The position numbers and the translations under genes are program-made. A stretch of 64,000 nt of DNA from Macrocybe gigantea. Its lineage: Eukaryota; Basidiomycota; Agaricomycetes; Agaricales; Callistosporiaceae. The stretch's first letter is position 1, and each line of letters begins with the position of its first letter. The notes under the pieces were generated by a model, which was not told where the DNA came from, did no database searches, and saw nothing but the letters and a program-made list of their open reading frames with translations. Location: NCBI GenBank assembly GCA_011319805.1, contig SJRY01000293.1:248001-312000 (forward strand). The letters run 5' to 3'. Shown here piece by piece: positions 11,586 to 23,208 of the stretch.

Positions 11586-13628
11586 TTACACTTCTCCAAC
11601 TCCATTTATCTTTTCTGCGCTCCACCGTATTGCAATCGACGCCGCAACAGAGAGCAGGAATGACCAGTCGAACAGAGAGCCAAAAACTTCAAAGTCGGGG
11701 ACCGTAGAGAACAAATTTGATGACGCTGCATCCTGATCCGGGCGAACGATTGGAGGGGGAAAGATTTCCTCATCTGCACGACCGTCGACAAAAGATAAAT
11801 GCCCTAGCAAAGGATGGAAGCTTAGCTGGTCGCACCGAAAACAATAGTAGAAGGCTCACCATGAGTTGTGCAAGCAGCAGCAGCATAAAGGATGCGCCCA
11901 TATTGCGGCTGGTTATGCGTAATGCCTGGTGAAATAGATTGGTGAATCGCAAAATCGATCCCGCAGTTTGAAAATTTGACATACCCTTGTGACGCTTCGG
12001 AGGACTAGTCTAATGCTGGTTATGATGAGAAGTCCTATGAGAACTAGACTCAATTGGCGCGAGAAGACTGCGATGTCTTCAACTTTGATTTCCGCGCTAG
12101 AAAGAAGGGATAGCACATAGGCGAGCAGACCCGCTATCAAATCAGGGTACGTCTGTGAGGAAGATGAGCGTTTCACGGGCGTCAATAGATTGATGATCGA
12201 CTGGCTTTGGGGTAAGGCTTGGGGAAAACATTATAGAGCACGATGACGAACGCTCAGTATCCGAATTATACAGTATACTGCAAATATGCGGCCGGCGAAG
12301 ATGTAAATCTTCCCCTTCAGTGTCTTGGCCTGTCTGGCAGCATCAAATCGTTGTTGGAGAGTTTCAAAATTGTGAGCCATTTCGTACTCCATAGCTTGCA
12401 GCCCTCGTATTTCATGGTAGCCTGAGCTTCTGATTAGCAGTATGTAAGGAGGCAGTATCCTTTACGTACGGTCATCACCACCACGCAAGTTGTTTACGAC
12501 GCGGGAGAGCCACTGTTCCTCGCCCTAGGTAAATCAGCACAGTTTCAGTCAGCGAGGTATAGTTGCGTTGCACATACGGAAGATCTGGCGCGCCGCTCTG
12601 CTTCTGCTGTCCTGAACCGTAGATCGTGCGCACACTATGAAGAGCATTTTCGGCAGTGACGATGTCTTGTTCCGTGGGCACGCTCCTGTGGGAGACCATA
12701 TTGAGACGGGGAAAAGCGTTAAGGGAGGATAGGACCTTACTTGGTGCGGGAAAGAAGTGGGATGTATGGCCAGGAATTGCTGACGGCACCGAAACCAGAC
12801 AGAAGTCCGAGGACTAGTATGCCGATGACAATCAGCCTCGATAGCATGGCAGTCAGCGTGTCAGAGGAAGCAAGAGCAGCGGGCAAGGGGATATGAGAAA
12901 AGCCGTAGAGATAGATGCAAACGACTGCAAGGCTAAACAAAATTCGAGGCACGACGAGGCGTCGATGAGTGCAGCCCCTATATTCCATTGTTAACCCACA
13001 TAATCGTTTCAATCGACGTTTCGATGCACCTCTTTCAGTCCTGGGAGAAGATTTCATAGCCAGCATAAGGCTCATGGATAGCGGCACGAATACCAAAATT
13101 GTCGTCATCAACAGAGCCAGCGAAGATCTCCAATGCACAAGGCGAGTTCTGTGGGGCGAATGTCAAAGAGCCGTAAATGGCACGTTCTGAGATACGGACC
13201 GTGGTAAGAACATGTCTAAGCCTTGCAGCATGAGCAGGATGAACATCATGCAACTCTCCATGAAAGAAATGGAGAAGACAGTGCGCGACATCGTGCTATG
13301 GGACAGGAGTCTTTCTCCACTCCGGAACTTGCTCTTTTCGGCATGGGAGGCAGAAGCGGGGGTTGGTAAGGACTGAAGTTCTATGTCAGCATCTGAGGTA
13401 GATCCTGTCTGCGCATGGCCTGAAGAGTGGAAAGGAGCGGCTTGAGGTGAGGAAAGGGCTTGCAAGTCGGAATAAAGGCTCCTCAAAAGAAACTTTCTAC
13501 ATGCCAAGAATAGGCATAACCTGAGGAACTAGGCGAGTGAGCAATTGCGCAGTCGAGGAACGTTAAAATTGCATGATGGACCTCAGCGTGATCAAACAAG
13601 TGCTCTCTAGGACCATGGAGTTCAGCAT
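11586..13628 (-). CDS. GPHR/GTG-type multi-pass membrane protein (Golgi pH regulator family)
   Basis: GPHR proteins are polytopic membrane proteins of the Golgi, described in animals as anion channels that acidify it. The family signature is clear: LSGFGAVSNSWPYIPLL at the end of a membrane segment, followed by the hydrophilic loop SVPTEQDIVTAENALHSVRT. The C-terminal membrane block contains LIAGLLAYVLSLLSSAEIKV, LVLIGLLIITSIRLVLRSV, ITSRNMGASFMLLLLAQLM and FGSLFDWSFLLSVAASIAIR. The N terminus reads MLNSMVLESTCLITLR and then, across an intron, LCLFLACRKFLLRSLYSDLQ. ATG at 13616 is an alternative start. The many small introns make exact exon borders uncertain. Confidence 0.8.
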
Positions 13629-14204
13629 AGCTGGATGGCAAGCATAGAATGGCCTTTGGGTACGTCTTGAAGGAACGAACGGCAAAGAAAGGTAGCGGCG
13701 GTATGTGAGTTCATGCGAAAAGGAGTCTTAGATGCTCTCAGAGTCACAGCATTTGGTGGTGGACAAGGTTATTTCACGGGAAGGTGCTTACATAACTAAC
13801 CAGCATCCAGAATCATTCACACTACTATGGCTTGTGTGGGCGTAGCCAACACTTGGAGTTCAGTAGGGCTTCCGCCCTCTGATTAACGTTAATTCTAGCC
13901 AATACGTTTAGAAATTAGCATGTGTTGTGGTTTCGCCTTGGACATTTGGCCGATGAATGGCGGGCATCGTTTACTTCATCTTACTGGTAATGTTCCTGGC
14001 ATTCTTTTCACTACCTTGAGCGTCATGCCGCTTTCTGCGCCCATCCTCGCAAAAGAACAACTCCGATTTTCGCCCAGTTACGTCATGCCAAGTTGCGCTA
14101 CACATCTCTTCCTTCTACGTGACGTCATCGTCGCCAAACGTCCGTTTATAAAGACACTGCACGGTATCCGTCTTTTTACCCTTTTCAACGAAGCAACATC
14201 AAAG
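13629..14204 (+). promoter_or_regulatory. Upstream region of the small stress-type gene, with CRE/ATF-like sites and a TATA box
   Basis: The last 130 bases before the ATG at 14205 contain TTACGTCA (14079-14086), the palindrome TGACGTCA (14120-14127) and TTTATAAA at about 14145. This arrangement suits ATF/CREB-type bZIP control and a TATA-driven promoter. The region further upstream, towards the GPHR gene, shows nothing else. Confidence 0.5.
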
Positions 14205-14825
14205 ATGTCCGACGTTCCATTCAAAAACCACTCTCTTGCAGACTCAGCCGTGTACCCCACCAACCGTCCTGAGCATCATTTTCGCAACCCCTCTGAGCCT
14301 CTGCCCGGCGCTCGTGGTGCTCAGGGTGCCCAATCCGCCGCTGACTTCAACCCGGACGCCATGGGGATGGACTGCTGTGACGCGATGTCTTCATCCTGGG
14401 ACGGGACGAACACAGGACCCACCCCTTCCGCTGATCGGCCTTTGCATGACCAGAAGAAGACGGCGTTTAACGCAGATAGGCCTTTAAACGTCCAGCCTGC
14501 TGGCACAGGTCCGTTTTCTTTTTATTTCTTGACGCATTCAATGACTGTTATGGTTGTTACTTATTTGTAGATGGTGTAGCCATCGGCGGGCGAGAGGATC
14601 TTCCGATGGGCCACGCCGGTATCGGTGATAAAATCGTCGGCAAGACTCAAAAGGTGAGCTAAATCAAGCTAGCGATTGGTCCAAGGAGCAGATGATTGAT
14701 TGTGTCCGTATTTGCAGGTCGCTGGAAAGATGACCGGAAACACTGAGCTCCATGAAAGAGGAGAGTTGAGAGAATCTGGCGGCAAGGCCGCTGCACATGG
14801 CGATGCCCGTGCTCCTCATGATTAG
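14205..14825 (+). CDS. Small hydrophilic CsbD-like protein, probably stress related
   Basis: Three exons give a protein of about 165 residues starting MSDVPFKNHSLADSAVYPTN. The first exon ends at QPAGT plus one base. The second carries DGVAIGGREDLPMGHAGIGD and KIVGKTQK; the third carries VAGKMTGNTELHERGELRES and ends GDARAPHD. The DKIVGKTQKVAGKMTGN core with the following ELHERGELRESGGKA resembles CsbD-like repeats of bacterial and fungal stress proteins. The protein is very hydrophilic, with no membrane segment or signal peptide. CRE/ATF-like sites upstream fit stress induction, but that is inference. Two Cys (MDCCDAM) lie in the middle. Confidence 0.7.
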
Positions 14826-15222
14826 GAATGTCTGATTTCTCAATGTGTTCATTATGTCGAACTTTTAAAGGCATTGGACGCTTTTTTTGAGTACGGTGCG
14901 ACGCGGTAATTAAATGAACGCGTAAACATGTGATCTTGTTGAAAGGGGTGGAGAACGAATAAACAGCTACCAACACGTCCGTCTTTGGTACCACCACCAC
15001 GCCTCAGCCACTTTCGCGTCTCGTTCAAAAGTGAGCATGATTATCCAGCTGTTTTCTGCCTGAAAATTGAGAGTATATCGTGCATCCAGAGAACGGTTCC
15101 TTGGTACCAAGAATTTCTGCTCCTCTTGGTCTCCTATCTTGAAGCTCGCCCGCGTTTTCTAAACATCTACTAACGCGGAAAAAAAAACAAACAAACACAC
15201 TAACGAACATTATCTAACGCTC
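14826..15222. other. Intergenic region, no gene seen
   Basis: It holds the 3' flank of the CsbD-like gene and the H2A.Z promoter and leader. No coding exon could be found here for the H2A.Z N terminus. Confidence 0.5.
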
Positions 15223-15767
15223 ATGGCCCCGCGGCAAAATCTGGAGGTAAATCTAAGCCGGGCTCGACGCAGGCTGGTGGTCAGGCTCAGCAGCGGACGA
15301 TCCAGACGCGCAGTCAGAAGGCTGGCTTGCAGGTGCGTTTGCTTGGTGCCATTCGCTCATGCGCTAGAGATCTAACGGTGGCTTGCTCGATTTAGTTTCC
15401 TGTAGGTCGTATACACCGTTATTTGAAGCAGAGGACACAGCACAATGTCCGCATCGGCGCCAAGGCGGCTGTCTATACGTCCGCCATCTTGGAGTACCTC
15501 ACTGCCGAGGTCCTCGAGCTCGCAGGTTGAGTCGCCGGCCCTGTCATCTGTCGCCATTGACATTTATCGGGTTTTGCAGGCAACGCTTCGAAGGATTTGC
15601 GCGTGAAGCGTATAACTCCGCGCCATCTGCAGCTGGCCATCCGTGGCGATGAGGAGCTTGACACTCTCGTCCGTGCGACGATCGCTGGCGGTGGTGTCTT
15701 GCCGTTCATCCACAAGAGCCTGACGACGACCACCAAAGCGCAGCAAAAGAAGCCCGAGGGCGCTTGA
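15223..15767 (+). CDS. HTZ1: Histone variant H2A.Z
   Basis: H2A.Z replaces H2A in promoter nucleosomes. Three exons encode KAGLQ, then [43 protein letters not shown], then [18 protein letters not shown] and [34 protein letters not shown] and the short tail [10 protein letters not shown] distinguish H2A.Z from canonical H2A. The N-terminal tail frame ([16 protein letters not shown]) has no ATG of its own. The ATG at 15223 is one base out of frame with it, and one extra G after ATG would join them. I therefore read the start as ATG 15223 with a one-base loss nearby. The introns follow KAGLQ and the Ala codon of ELAG. Confidence 0.92.
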
Positions 15768-16608
15768 CCGATTGATTTCTGCCTATCATCTGTCTTTCTT
15801 GACAATATACGATCTAATTCGGAGTTATGGGTCTGACTTGGTATAACAGAGCTGTTGACTCTTTTCCTCGTACGCGCGTCATCTTCCTATTGTAGTTTTA
15901 TATCCCATTGGTCGAAAGTTCTTGCTGCCGGAGTACTGTTAGGGCTACAAAGTGCTTTGGTTGTTTATTACCTTATTTTTATGATGACGAATAAAGACAC
16001 AGAGCAAGTTTGGGAGGCAAGTCGGGCCTCGGAAGTGCAGAAATTGAAATTGGGAGAACAATGAAGTCCATGTTCTGGTGAGGCTTTTTGCACATTTGGT
16101 GTCGCTGGAGTACAGTAGCACGCAGCCAATAGGATCGGGGATAAGCCCATGATGCGTGCATATTGAATTGACTGGACTTCTGATGCGTTGCTTGCACTGC
16201 TTATTAATGAGTAGTGCACAGGCGTGGTCAGTGCGCTGTGCTGTAGCGAACGAGAACGACGGTGCCGGTTTGGAGACGTCGACAAGAGTGCCTTTGCCGT
16301 TGGAGTTTGGTATATCAGCAAAATATGAAAATGGCGGCGGGAATGAATGAATTGGGAGTGTGGCCAGCGAGAGTGGCCATCAATTGCCAATTCACACGGA
16401 GCTCGCTAAGCGACCTGCCCTTTGTTCAAACTCAACCCGACCTCCATCACTCCCTTCGCCCGCAACCATTCTCTTTCATTATCCATCACCATCATCTCAT
16501 CCAGACAGCGTCCAGCACGTCCCAATCAGTTTCTCGCTCTTGTTTCTTTTTTTCTGTCGTCCGTTCACGTTGAACATTCAGCTTTTCTACCTTGGCAACG
16601 TCGTCTGC
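15768..16608. other. Intergenic region and long 5' leader of the Kin4-like kinase
   Basis: The last 200 bases are pyrimidine-rich (many CTC, TCC and CCAT), typical of a fungal leader. The remainder shows short open frames on both strands but no recognisable gene. Confidence 0.5.
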
Positions 16609-16644
16609 ATGACCACAACCCCAGGCCCACCTGGTTACGCATAG
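16609..16644 (+). promoter_or_regulatory. Upstream ORF ending directly at the kinase start codon
   Basis: ATG at 16609 opens 11 codons (MTTTPGPPGYA) that stop at TAG 16642-16644. The kinase ATG follows with no gap, in the same frame. It could lower or condition translation by termination and restart. Confidence 0.5.
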
Positions 16645-19600
16645 ATGAGCGCCTCAGCTACCCTCCAGATCCCTTCCGTGGAACCAGCCGCGGGACCCTC
16701 GCGCTACCACTACCAGGCTGCGTCCGTTGCCTACGCTGATGCCACATCTGCAGCGGTCGGTCGCCCCTCCTCCGTTGCAGTGCAGCCTACCTCGGCCTCG
16801 CCACCCTCCGCTTCGTCAGCAACGCGCCGCCAACAGCGCGCTTCACACACTGTCGTCTCTCCGACGCAGCAGCAGCAGTACCATCATGGGCAACACGACC
16901 ACCACGCTGGCGCTGAGCCTGCCCAGTTCACGGACGTCTACTCACACCCAGCGGCGGTGGCATACGCTGCCGCCCACCCGCGCCGCACCATACCCAAGTT
17001 CGGGCCCTACCTCCTCCTTCAGACCCTCGGTGAAGGCGAGTTTGGCAAGGTCAAGCTGGGCTTGCACTGCCAGTGGGGCGAAGAAGTCGCCGTCAAGCTC
17101 ATCCGCCGCGGAAACGTCGACAGCACCGTCCGCATGTCCAAAGTCGAGCGTGAAATCGAAGTCTTGAGGGTAAACTGTCGTCTTTGATCTCTAATCTTGT
17201 TTCAACTGATCGATCAACTTGCAGTCCTTGAAACATCCCAACATTGTACGTCTGTACGACGTAATTGAAACTGATAAATACATCGGCATCATCCTCGAAT
17301 ACGCCTCTGGCGGCGAGCTCTTTGACCACATCCTCGCTCACCGCTATTTACGCGAGCGCGATGCCGCCAAGCTCTTCTCCCAGCTCATCTCTGGTGTCTG
17401 GTACATCCATCAAAAGAAAATTGTCCACCGCGACCTCAAGCTCGAGAATCTCCTGCTCGACCGTCATCGCAACGTCATCATCACAGACTTTGGTTTTGCT
17501 AACCGCTTCGAGCACCGCGCCGACGACCTCATGCAAACTAGCTGCGGCAGCCCATGCTACGCCGCTCCGGAGCTCGTCATCAGTGAAGGACTCTATGTCG
17601 GTAGCGCCGTCGACATATGGTCCTGCGGCGTCATCCTCTACGCCATGCTTGCAGGCTACCTCCCATTCGACGATGACCCTGCCAACCCTGACGGCGACAA
17701 CATCAACCTGTTGTACAAATACATCGTAAACACCCCGCTCTCCTTCCCGGACTATATCTCCCCCGAGGCCCGCGACCTCTTGGGCATGATGCTCGTCCCG
17801 GATCCTTCGCGTCGCAGCGGCCTGGAGCAGATCATGAGCACCCCTGGCTCTCGGCTTATGCTACACCCAAGGACGGCATCGTCGCACTGCCCGGTGTTCC
17901 CAACGCGTTCGGCAGATCTGTTGAAATGCTCGAGCGCATGGCCATGGAGCAGCATCAACAGAAACGACTTGCGTACCAGCGCCAGATGAAAGCTGCCGCG
18001 CTCGCCAGTACCAGCCCGCAGCCGGCACCCCGCTCCCAGAGCTACTACACACCGACGCCGTTGCTGCCGTTAGCCCTGGCGGACGCAGCCGCTCCACTCA
18101 GCCGGAATATTTGTATGACTCGTCCGTCGATCAGTCCGTGTATGCCAACGCGAGCACGATGGCCACGCCGCCTCAGTCTGCTGCTGCCTCCTCGTCTAAA
18201 AAGACGTATGGCAGTCCGTCAGCTCTGGGTCTCGATGAGGACGATCCGTTTGCGCCGCCGCCTGGCACCGCGCACACAAGCCATGGCGTACAGTTGGATG
18301 TGGTCGTTACCAACGCGTCCGACACCCACTCTCCGTCCAAGAGCGGCAAGCAGCCTGTCACGGACTCGCCGAGCGGGCACAAGTCGACGGGAAGCACTGG
18401 TGATCGGTTCAGGCACACCATCCAGGTTGAGTACGATGAGCAGGCTGCTCCCGATCCGCCAGAAAGAGCGAGGAGAGGGAGAGGAGGGCGAGGGAGAGAG
18501 AAAGAAGCGGTTCACAGGCGCAACCTCAAACTCAAGTGGCGCATGCATTGCCACAGGCCTCCCCCGTGACGCAGGTCAACGGACAGGTGACGACGAAGGA
18601 GAGGCGACCGTCGCAAGCCAGTCTGCATGCGAAGCCTCTTCCGCCCTCGCCGAACACGTCCTTTACAGAACCGCCGTCGTCCTACCGCACGTCGCCATCG
18701 AGCCGCACGTCCAAGCCTCCCGGCGAGCCCAGTGCCACGACGCCAAAATCCTCCAAGGATAGTCCTTCATCCAAGGCTTCGCATAGCCCGCGTTCCGCTG
18801 CGGCCGCGATTGACGCGACGTCGGTCGCGAATGCTGCTGCAGGCCCCGGTAGCCCACCAGACACGCCGATCACGTTTGCCAAGGAGAAGGAAAGAGAGTC
18901 GGCCAGCCGCGAGTCGACGTTCCCGAGGCACCAACGGGGCAGATCGTCAATCGATAGGCTGGGCAGGATCTTTGGTGGGCTCGGTTCGTCGCCGAACGAC
19001 GTGCCTGCCGTAGTCAGCCCTACGCAAGTGAACGGTCGTGCACCGTCGGACGGAGGAAATGCGTCTGCTCATTCATTGCTCAAGAACGCTCACTCGTCTG
19101 AAGAGAAAGAGAAGGATAAAGATAAAGATAAAGCGAAGGAGGGCAAGTCGAAGCAGGCAAGGAGGAACACGTTGACGGTGATGGTGGAGCCGTTCAGCCG
19201 CACGATTCGCAACAGGAACGCCAAGGGCAGGATGGCAAGCGCCACGGGTGGAGAAACCGAACCTGCCAGCGCGATCACGAAACAAAATTCGACGTCGAGC
19301 AGCACGGCCAACAGCGACGGCAACCACGTGCACTCGGGTGCCAAGTCGGCCGTCGAACCGTCTGTGTCGGGATCCTCGTTCGTGCCACCTCTGGCACGAG
19401 CGACGTTCAGGAGGGTCGGGGCTCGAACAACCTTCAGGCGTCGACGAACAAGGCGCGCAAGGTCATGCAGTGGTTCCGGGCTAGGAGCAAGGTCAGAGAG
19501 TCGGTCGGCGTCGCAGGCGCGGAGGGCGAGGAAAAGGAGAAAGCCGCGGAGTACAAGAAAGCCAACGCGGCTTCAACAAACAACCTTCAGCAGCCAACAT

Positions 19601-20631
19601 CTAAAGGCTCAGACGCGGACACCTCGACAACGATGACGCCCTTGCAGGTCGTTGTGACTACGCCGACCACGTCGACTGCCCCAGCAGCACAGCACCAGAC
19701 ACCCGCACCGGCCAAGCAGCCGCATGCGCCAGTACAAACACAACGTTCGCCCTCGACGGCAACGACGACGGATACGTCATTGTTCGCGACGCCGAGCTTG
19801 GCGCGCCGCTTCCGGGACTCGGTCACCGTCGGCGCGTCGGCTCGTTCGAGCTCAAAGAACAACAACGTGGGACCGTGGGGCTCGCTGCGCATTCACCACG
19901 GCGCAGTGGACCAAACGACGATCACGACGCGTTCGCCGCCCGAGGTGATCAAGCACGTGAGAGAGGTGCTCGAGAACATGGGCGTCGATATACAGGTCGA
20001 GAGCGAGTACAAGTTCCGCTGCGTGCGCGCCAAGAGGCGCAAGGGTCTGTCGTCATCGGCGCGCCGACTTCGCTGGGCAGCGTCGGCCCCGGAAATGGGC
20101 TGGAATTTGGCTGCTGTCACTATGGTCGGGAGTGCTGCGTCGAACGGGGTGTGTTGTCTTCATTATGACACTAACTGGCTATTGACATCTTCAACCAGGT
20201 CGATAAGCGTGGTTTGCCGCTTCCATCTCCATCTACATTCTCGTCGGCGACGGGAGGCATGTTGAAAGGTCTCTGGATGAGGCGGCAGTCTTCGCAAGTG
20301 TCTGCTCCGGCCCTGCCCTCGCCTTCGACGGTTCTGCCATTCGAGATGAAGCCGCGGTGGTCTTGGAGCCCTTGCCGATGAAAGAGACGGCGTACGGCGA
20401 TCCGTCGCAGGATGCGGGGGACGAAGTCAGGTTCTCGGTGGAGTGACGAGGCTGGACCGCCTGAACGACACGTTCAGCTTGGACATCAGGCGATTGAAAG
20501 GCAACCTGAGGAGCTACAAGTTCCTGTACGAGAGCATTCGACAGTGAGTTGACGGCTTTTATTGCTGGTGTGGATGTTGTTTGACTGACGTGTTTCGTGA
20601 ACAATGTAGACGGGCAAATCTGCAGCATTAA
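16645..20631 (+). CDS. KIN4: Kin4-like serine/threonine kinase (CAMKL group) with C-terminal KA1 domain; frame broken at several points
   Basis: Kin4-family kinases act in the spindle-position checkpoint and cell polarity. After a low-complexity head comes GPYLLLQTLGEGEFGKVKLG (ATP loop), VAVKLI (Lys), HRDLKLENLLLD (catalytic loop), DFGFANRF, CGSPCYAAPE and DIWSCGVILYAMLAGYLPFD. The C-terminal part has GSLRIHHGAVDQTTITTRSP and VESEYKFRCVRAKRR, then LDIRRLKGNLRSYKFLYESI, a KA1 membrane-binding domain. The kinase core is intact across one intron. Downstream the frame must shift by one base near 17838, 18058, 18470-18540, 19400, 20043 and 20443 to keep obvious coding sense; at 17838, for instance, HPW of subdomain XI is one base out. 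The protein ends RANLQH. I read these as lost single bases rather than decay. Confidence 0.85.
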
Positions 20632-22347
20632 GATTGACAATCGATCGAGCTGTTATGAATCGTGCTAAGATCACTTTTTTTGCGATTCCTTTTCTCTGTT
20701 CCTTTTCGGCCTTATATCACACTACATGCCATACCCTAATCTCGCTTGCGGACGCTTTATGCTTCCTTTTTGTTCTGCGTTTTCCTTTTTTTTTACTTGT
20801 TCCTTGTTCCTCCACTCTTTTTTTTTTTTAATAACAACCGGCCACGGCAACAAAAGCAACATATATTCTGATGTATGGGCGGGAATTTTCTTTTCTTTCC
20901 TTGTTGTGTAACATCTACGTAATACTTAGGGAATTCGAAACCGTATTTTGACCGGAGAATAGCTGGTGTGAAGCCCTCTGGGCCATGGCAGGTCTTTAAA
21001 CCTCTCGAGTCGAAGATCACGTGATATATGAATCGCGTACCCAAAAATGACTCGACTGCTGTGGCTGGTCTCTTGACCCGAGAGAAAATATATTAAGATC
21101 CATGTCATATTTATTCTGGAGGTTTTTCTTCAGAAAACAGCAGTCCTTTTACCAAAATATCAAGCCATTGAAAAATCTATTCACCATACAGTATGGTGAA
21201 ATACTTGCTTTTTCCTGTTGACGGAACTCTGGAGTAAACAGGACGTGGATTTTAAAGGCTTTTTCCCATGGCTATACCTTCCAGCCAGAGCAGTGTGCAT
21301 GCATGACAATCAGGCGGAGCAAAAATGGATTGGCGAAGAAAAGAGTGGCTGACATCAGACGATGAAGTGAGACGAGCCAAACCTTTGCGGATCTTGGTTA
21401 AGAGCCACATCTGTACAGATCATACAGAATTTCAGAAGCAAAAAGGGCTCAGGCACGAACACGGAAGCAAAGCATTCTCGCAGACGCGGGGCAGCTGTAG
21501 CTCTGGCGTTCGAGGAGAAGATTACGGGGTTAATGATCGTAGAGGCACAGAATTCTTTAAAAGATCAGGTTTTGCAGGTCAGGATGGTCTGAATGTGTAT
21601 TTCTGAAACCTAGATCGATAGCGAGTCAGCCATGAAACACGACGCGCTCGGTGAATTAGGGGCGAAGCAAGCGTGACCAGGATTGCTGTCCCGCGTTTAC
21701 GAAGACCAGAGCAGCTCGGGCGACCGCTTTCTCGTGTATATGGCACGGACGTACGGCATAGCTGGGCTCAAATAAGTCCGAAGGGTTTCTGCAGATCAAT
21801 GAATGCCGTTCGGGCCAACGAGCTTGCGCAATATAGTCGGCACCGCGTTCAAGTGCCCCTGTTTTTTTTTTTTTTTTTAAAAAAAAAAAGTCACCTAGAG
21901 ATGAAGGACGAACTAGACGTGAACATACTAGAAGCGCGCGAAAACTTGGAACGAGACTAGATTCTTCTGAATATCGTTTTGAAGTCTGCAAGGTTACTGC
22001 GGAAGAACAGTGCAAGCGACTACCAATTGATCGGCTTGGTTGTGGAGCGGTTAGAGGTCCGATCGAGGGTCGCGGGCGCCCGCGACTCGTGCTGTCCATT
22101 ACCTAGAGCTGATTACGTAACACGAGTCCCATTCCTTCCCTGCGCAACTCACTGCGGTAAGTTAACTCGTTATCTCTATTCAATAAGGAGCTCGCAGTTT
22201 TTTAAACGAAAGAGAAATGCTATAATACAATTAGACGTGGAGCGATCTCGAAGCTCTATTCAAGCTCCCTGTCAAAAAACAGTTAAAAACCCCTCTCCTT
22301 GTCAGTCTGCTTTTCGAACAACCCCCATCCACCGTTGCTCGGAACAA
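20632..22347. other. AT-rich intergenic region with a T17-A11 tract, no gene seen
   Basis: The region follows the kinase 3' end and starts with T-rich runs. A tract of 17 T then 11 A lies at 21862-21889. Open frames at 21325-21606 and 21656-22099 lack any domain or fungal coding pattern. Confidence 0.45.
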
Positions 22348-22962
22348 ATGCCTGGTCGTAGCATTCAGAGCGCGCCTCCGCCGGGCCTCGTGCTTTCTTC
22401 TCATCGCGGCGCAATCGACAAGACCATGATCACGACAGAGCCACCCCGCGTCTTTATGGCTCGCGTCCGCGACGCCATCTTGACCATGGGCGTTCACGCC
22501 CTCGCAGAGTCCGAGTTCAAGTACCGCTGCATCCGCCCCAAGAGGGCCACCGAAATTCCATTGTCCCTACTCGAGTTTACCCAGATAGATCAAAGCAGAG
22601 CGAGTCTTTTTACTTTTCTTTCCCCGTTGCCTCTTTCTTCGTTAGTTCTAACGTCGGTTTGCCTATAGGCGACGCTAGAATCCACGACCACTGTGCGGCC
22701 CCTGCCGCCCGATCGAAACTCTGCGAGCGAATCCTCGACGTCCGATGCCGAGCCAATGTTCGACTCTGAAACGCCGTACGACACCGTCTACGGAGAGCGC
22801 CCAGAGGACGTCGGCGACGAAGTCCGGTTCTCCGTCGAGCTCACCACCTTGAAGGTCTCTCAGGCACATATAGTCTCGACATCAGACGGTTGAAGGGAAA
22901 CCTGAGGAGCTATCGATTTCTGTACAACACCCTCAGACAGTCCGTGCCTTTCGTTCAAACCC
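22348..22962 (+). pseudogene. Free-standing KA1-domain gene or fragment, a diverged partial copy of the upstream kinase tail
   Basis: The frame starting MPGRSIQSAPPPGLV continues SHRGAIDKTMITTEPPRVFM, VRDAILTMGVHALAESEFKY and RCIRPKRA, which aligns segment by segment with the kinase KA1 tail (HHGAVDQTTITTRSPPEVI, VESEYKFRCVRAKRR). An intron of about 100 bases ends near 22669. The next exon has GDEVRFSVELT, then SLDIRRLKGNLRSYRFLYNT, again matching the kinase (GDEVRFSVE, LDIRRLKGNLRSYKFLYES). The frame slips by one base near 22855. No kinase domain lies upstream. It may be a small membrane-binding KA1 protein or a dying partial duplicate. The sequence is clearly diverged from its neighbour, so it is not an assembly repeat. 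Confidence 0.65.
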
Positions 22963-23208
22963 TACTTGGATCAATCTCACGAATCACTCTAGGAGAATCA
23001 ATCCCCAGATGGTAACATGATATCTTTTCCCTTTGTTGCATCTGGCTTTTCTGCAGGTCTTGAGCCCTCCATACCCAAGGTTCTGCCTTGAGCCTTTACT
23101 TCCTGGAATGGGTAGTAATAGGCAATATGTATATGGATAGTGTGTGTATAATTGATAACGCAAAATAGTTTCCGCCGTGTCCGGTATAAAAAAATAAAAA
23201 GTAAAAAC

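Noticed and set aside
16645..20631. Kinase gene as a pseudogene
   Set aside because: The catalytic core is intact, the splice sites are good and all breaks are single-base shifts, a pattern shared with functional genes in the window.
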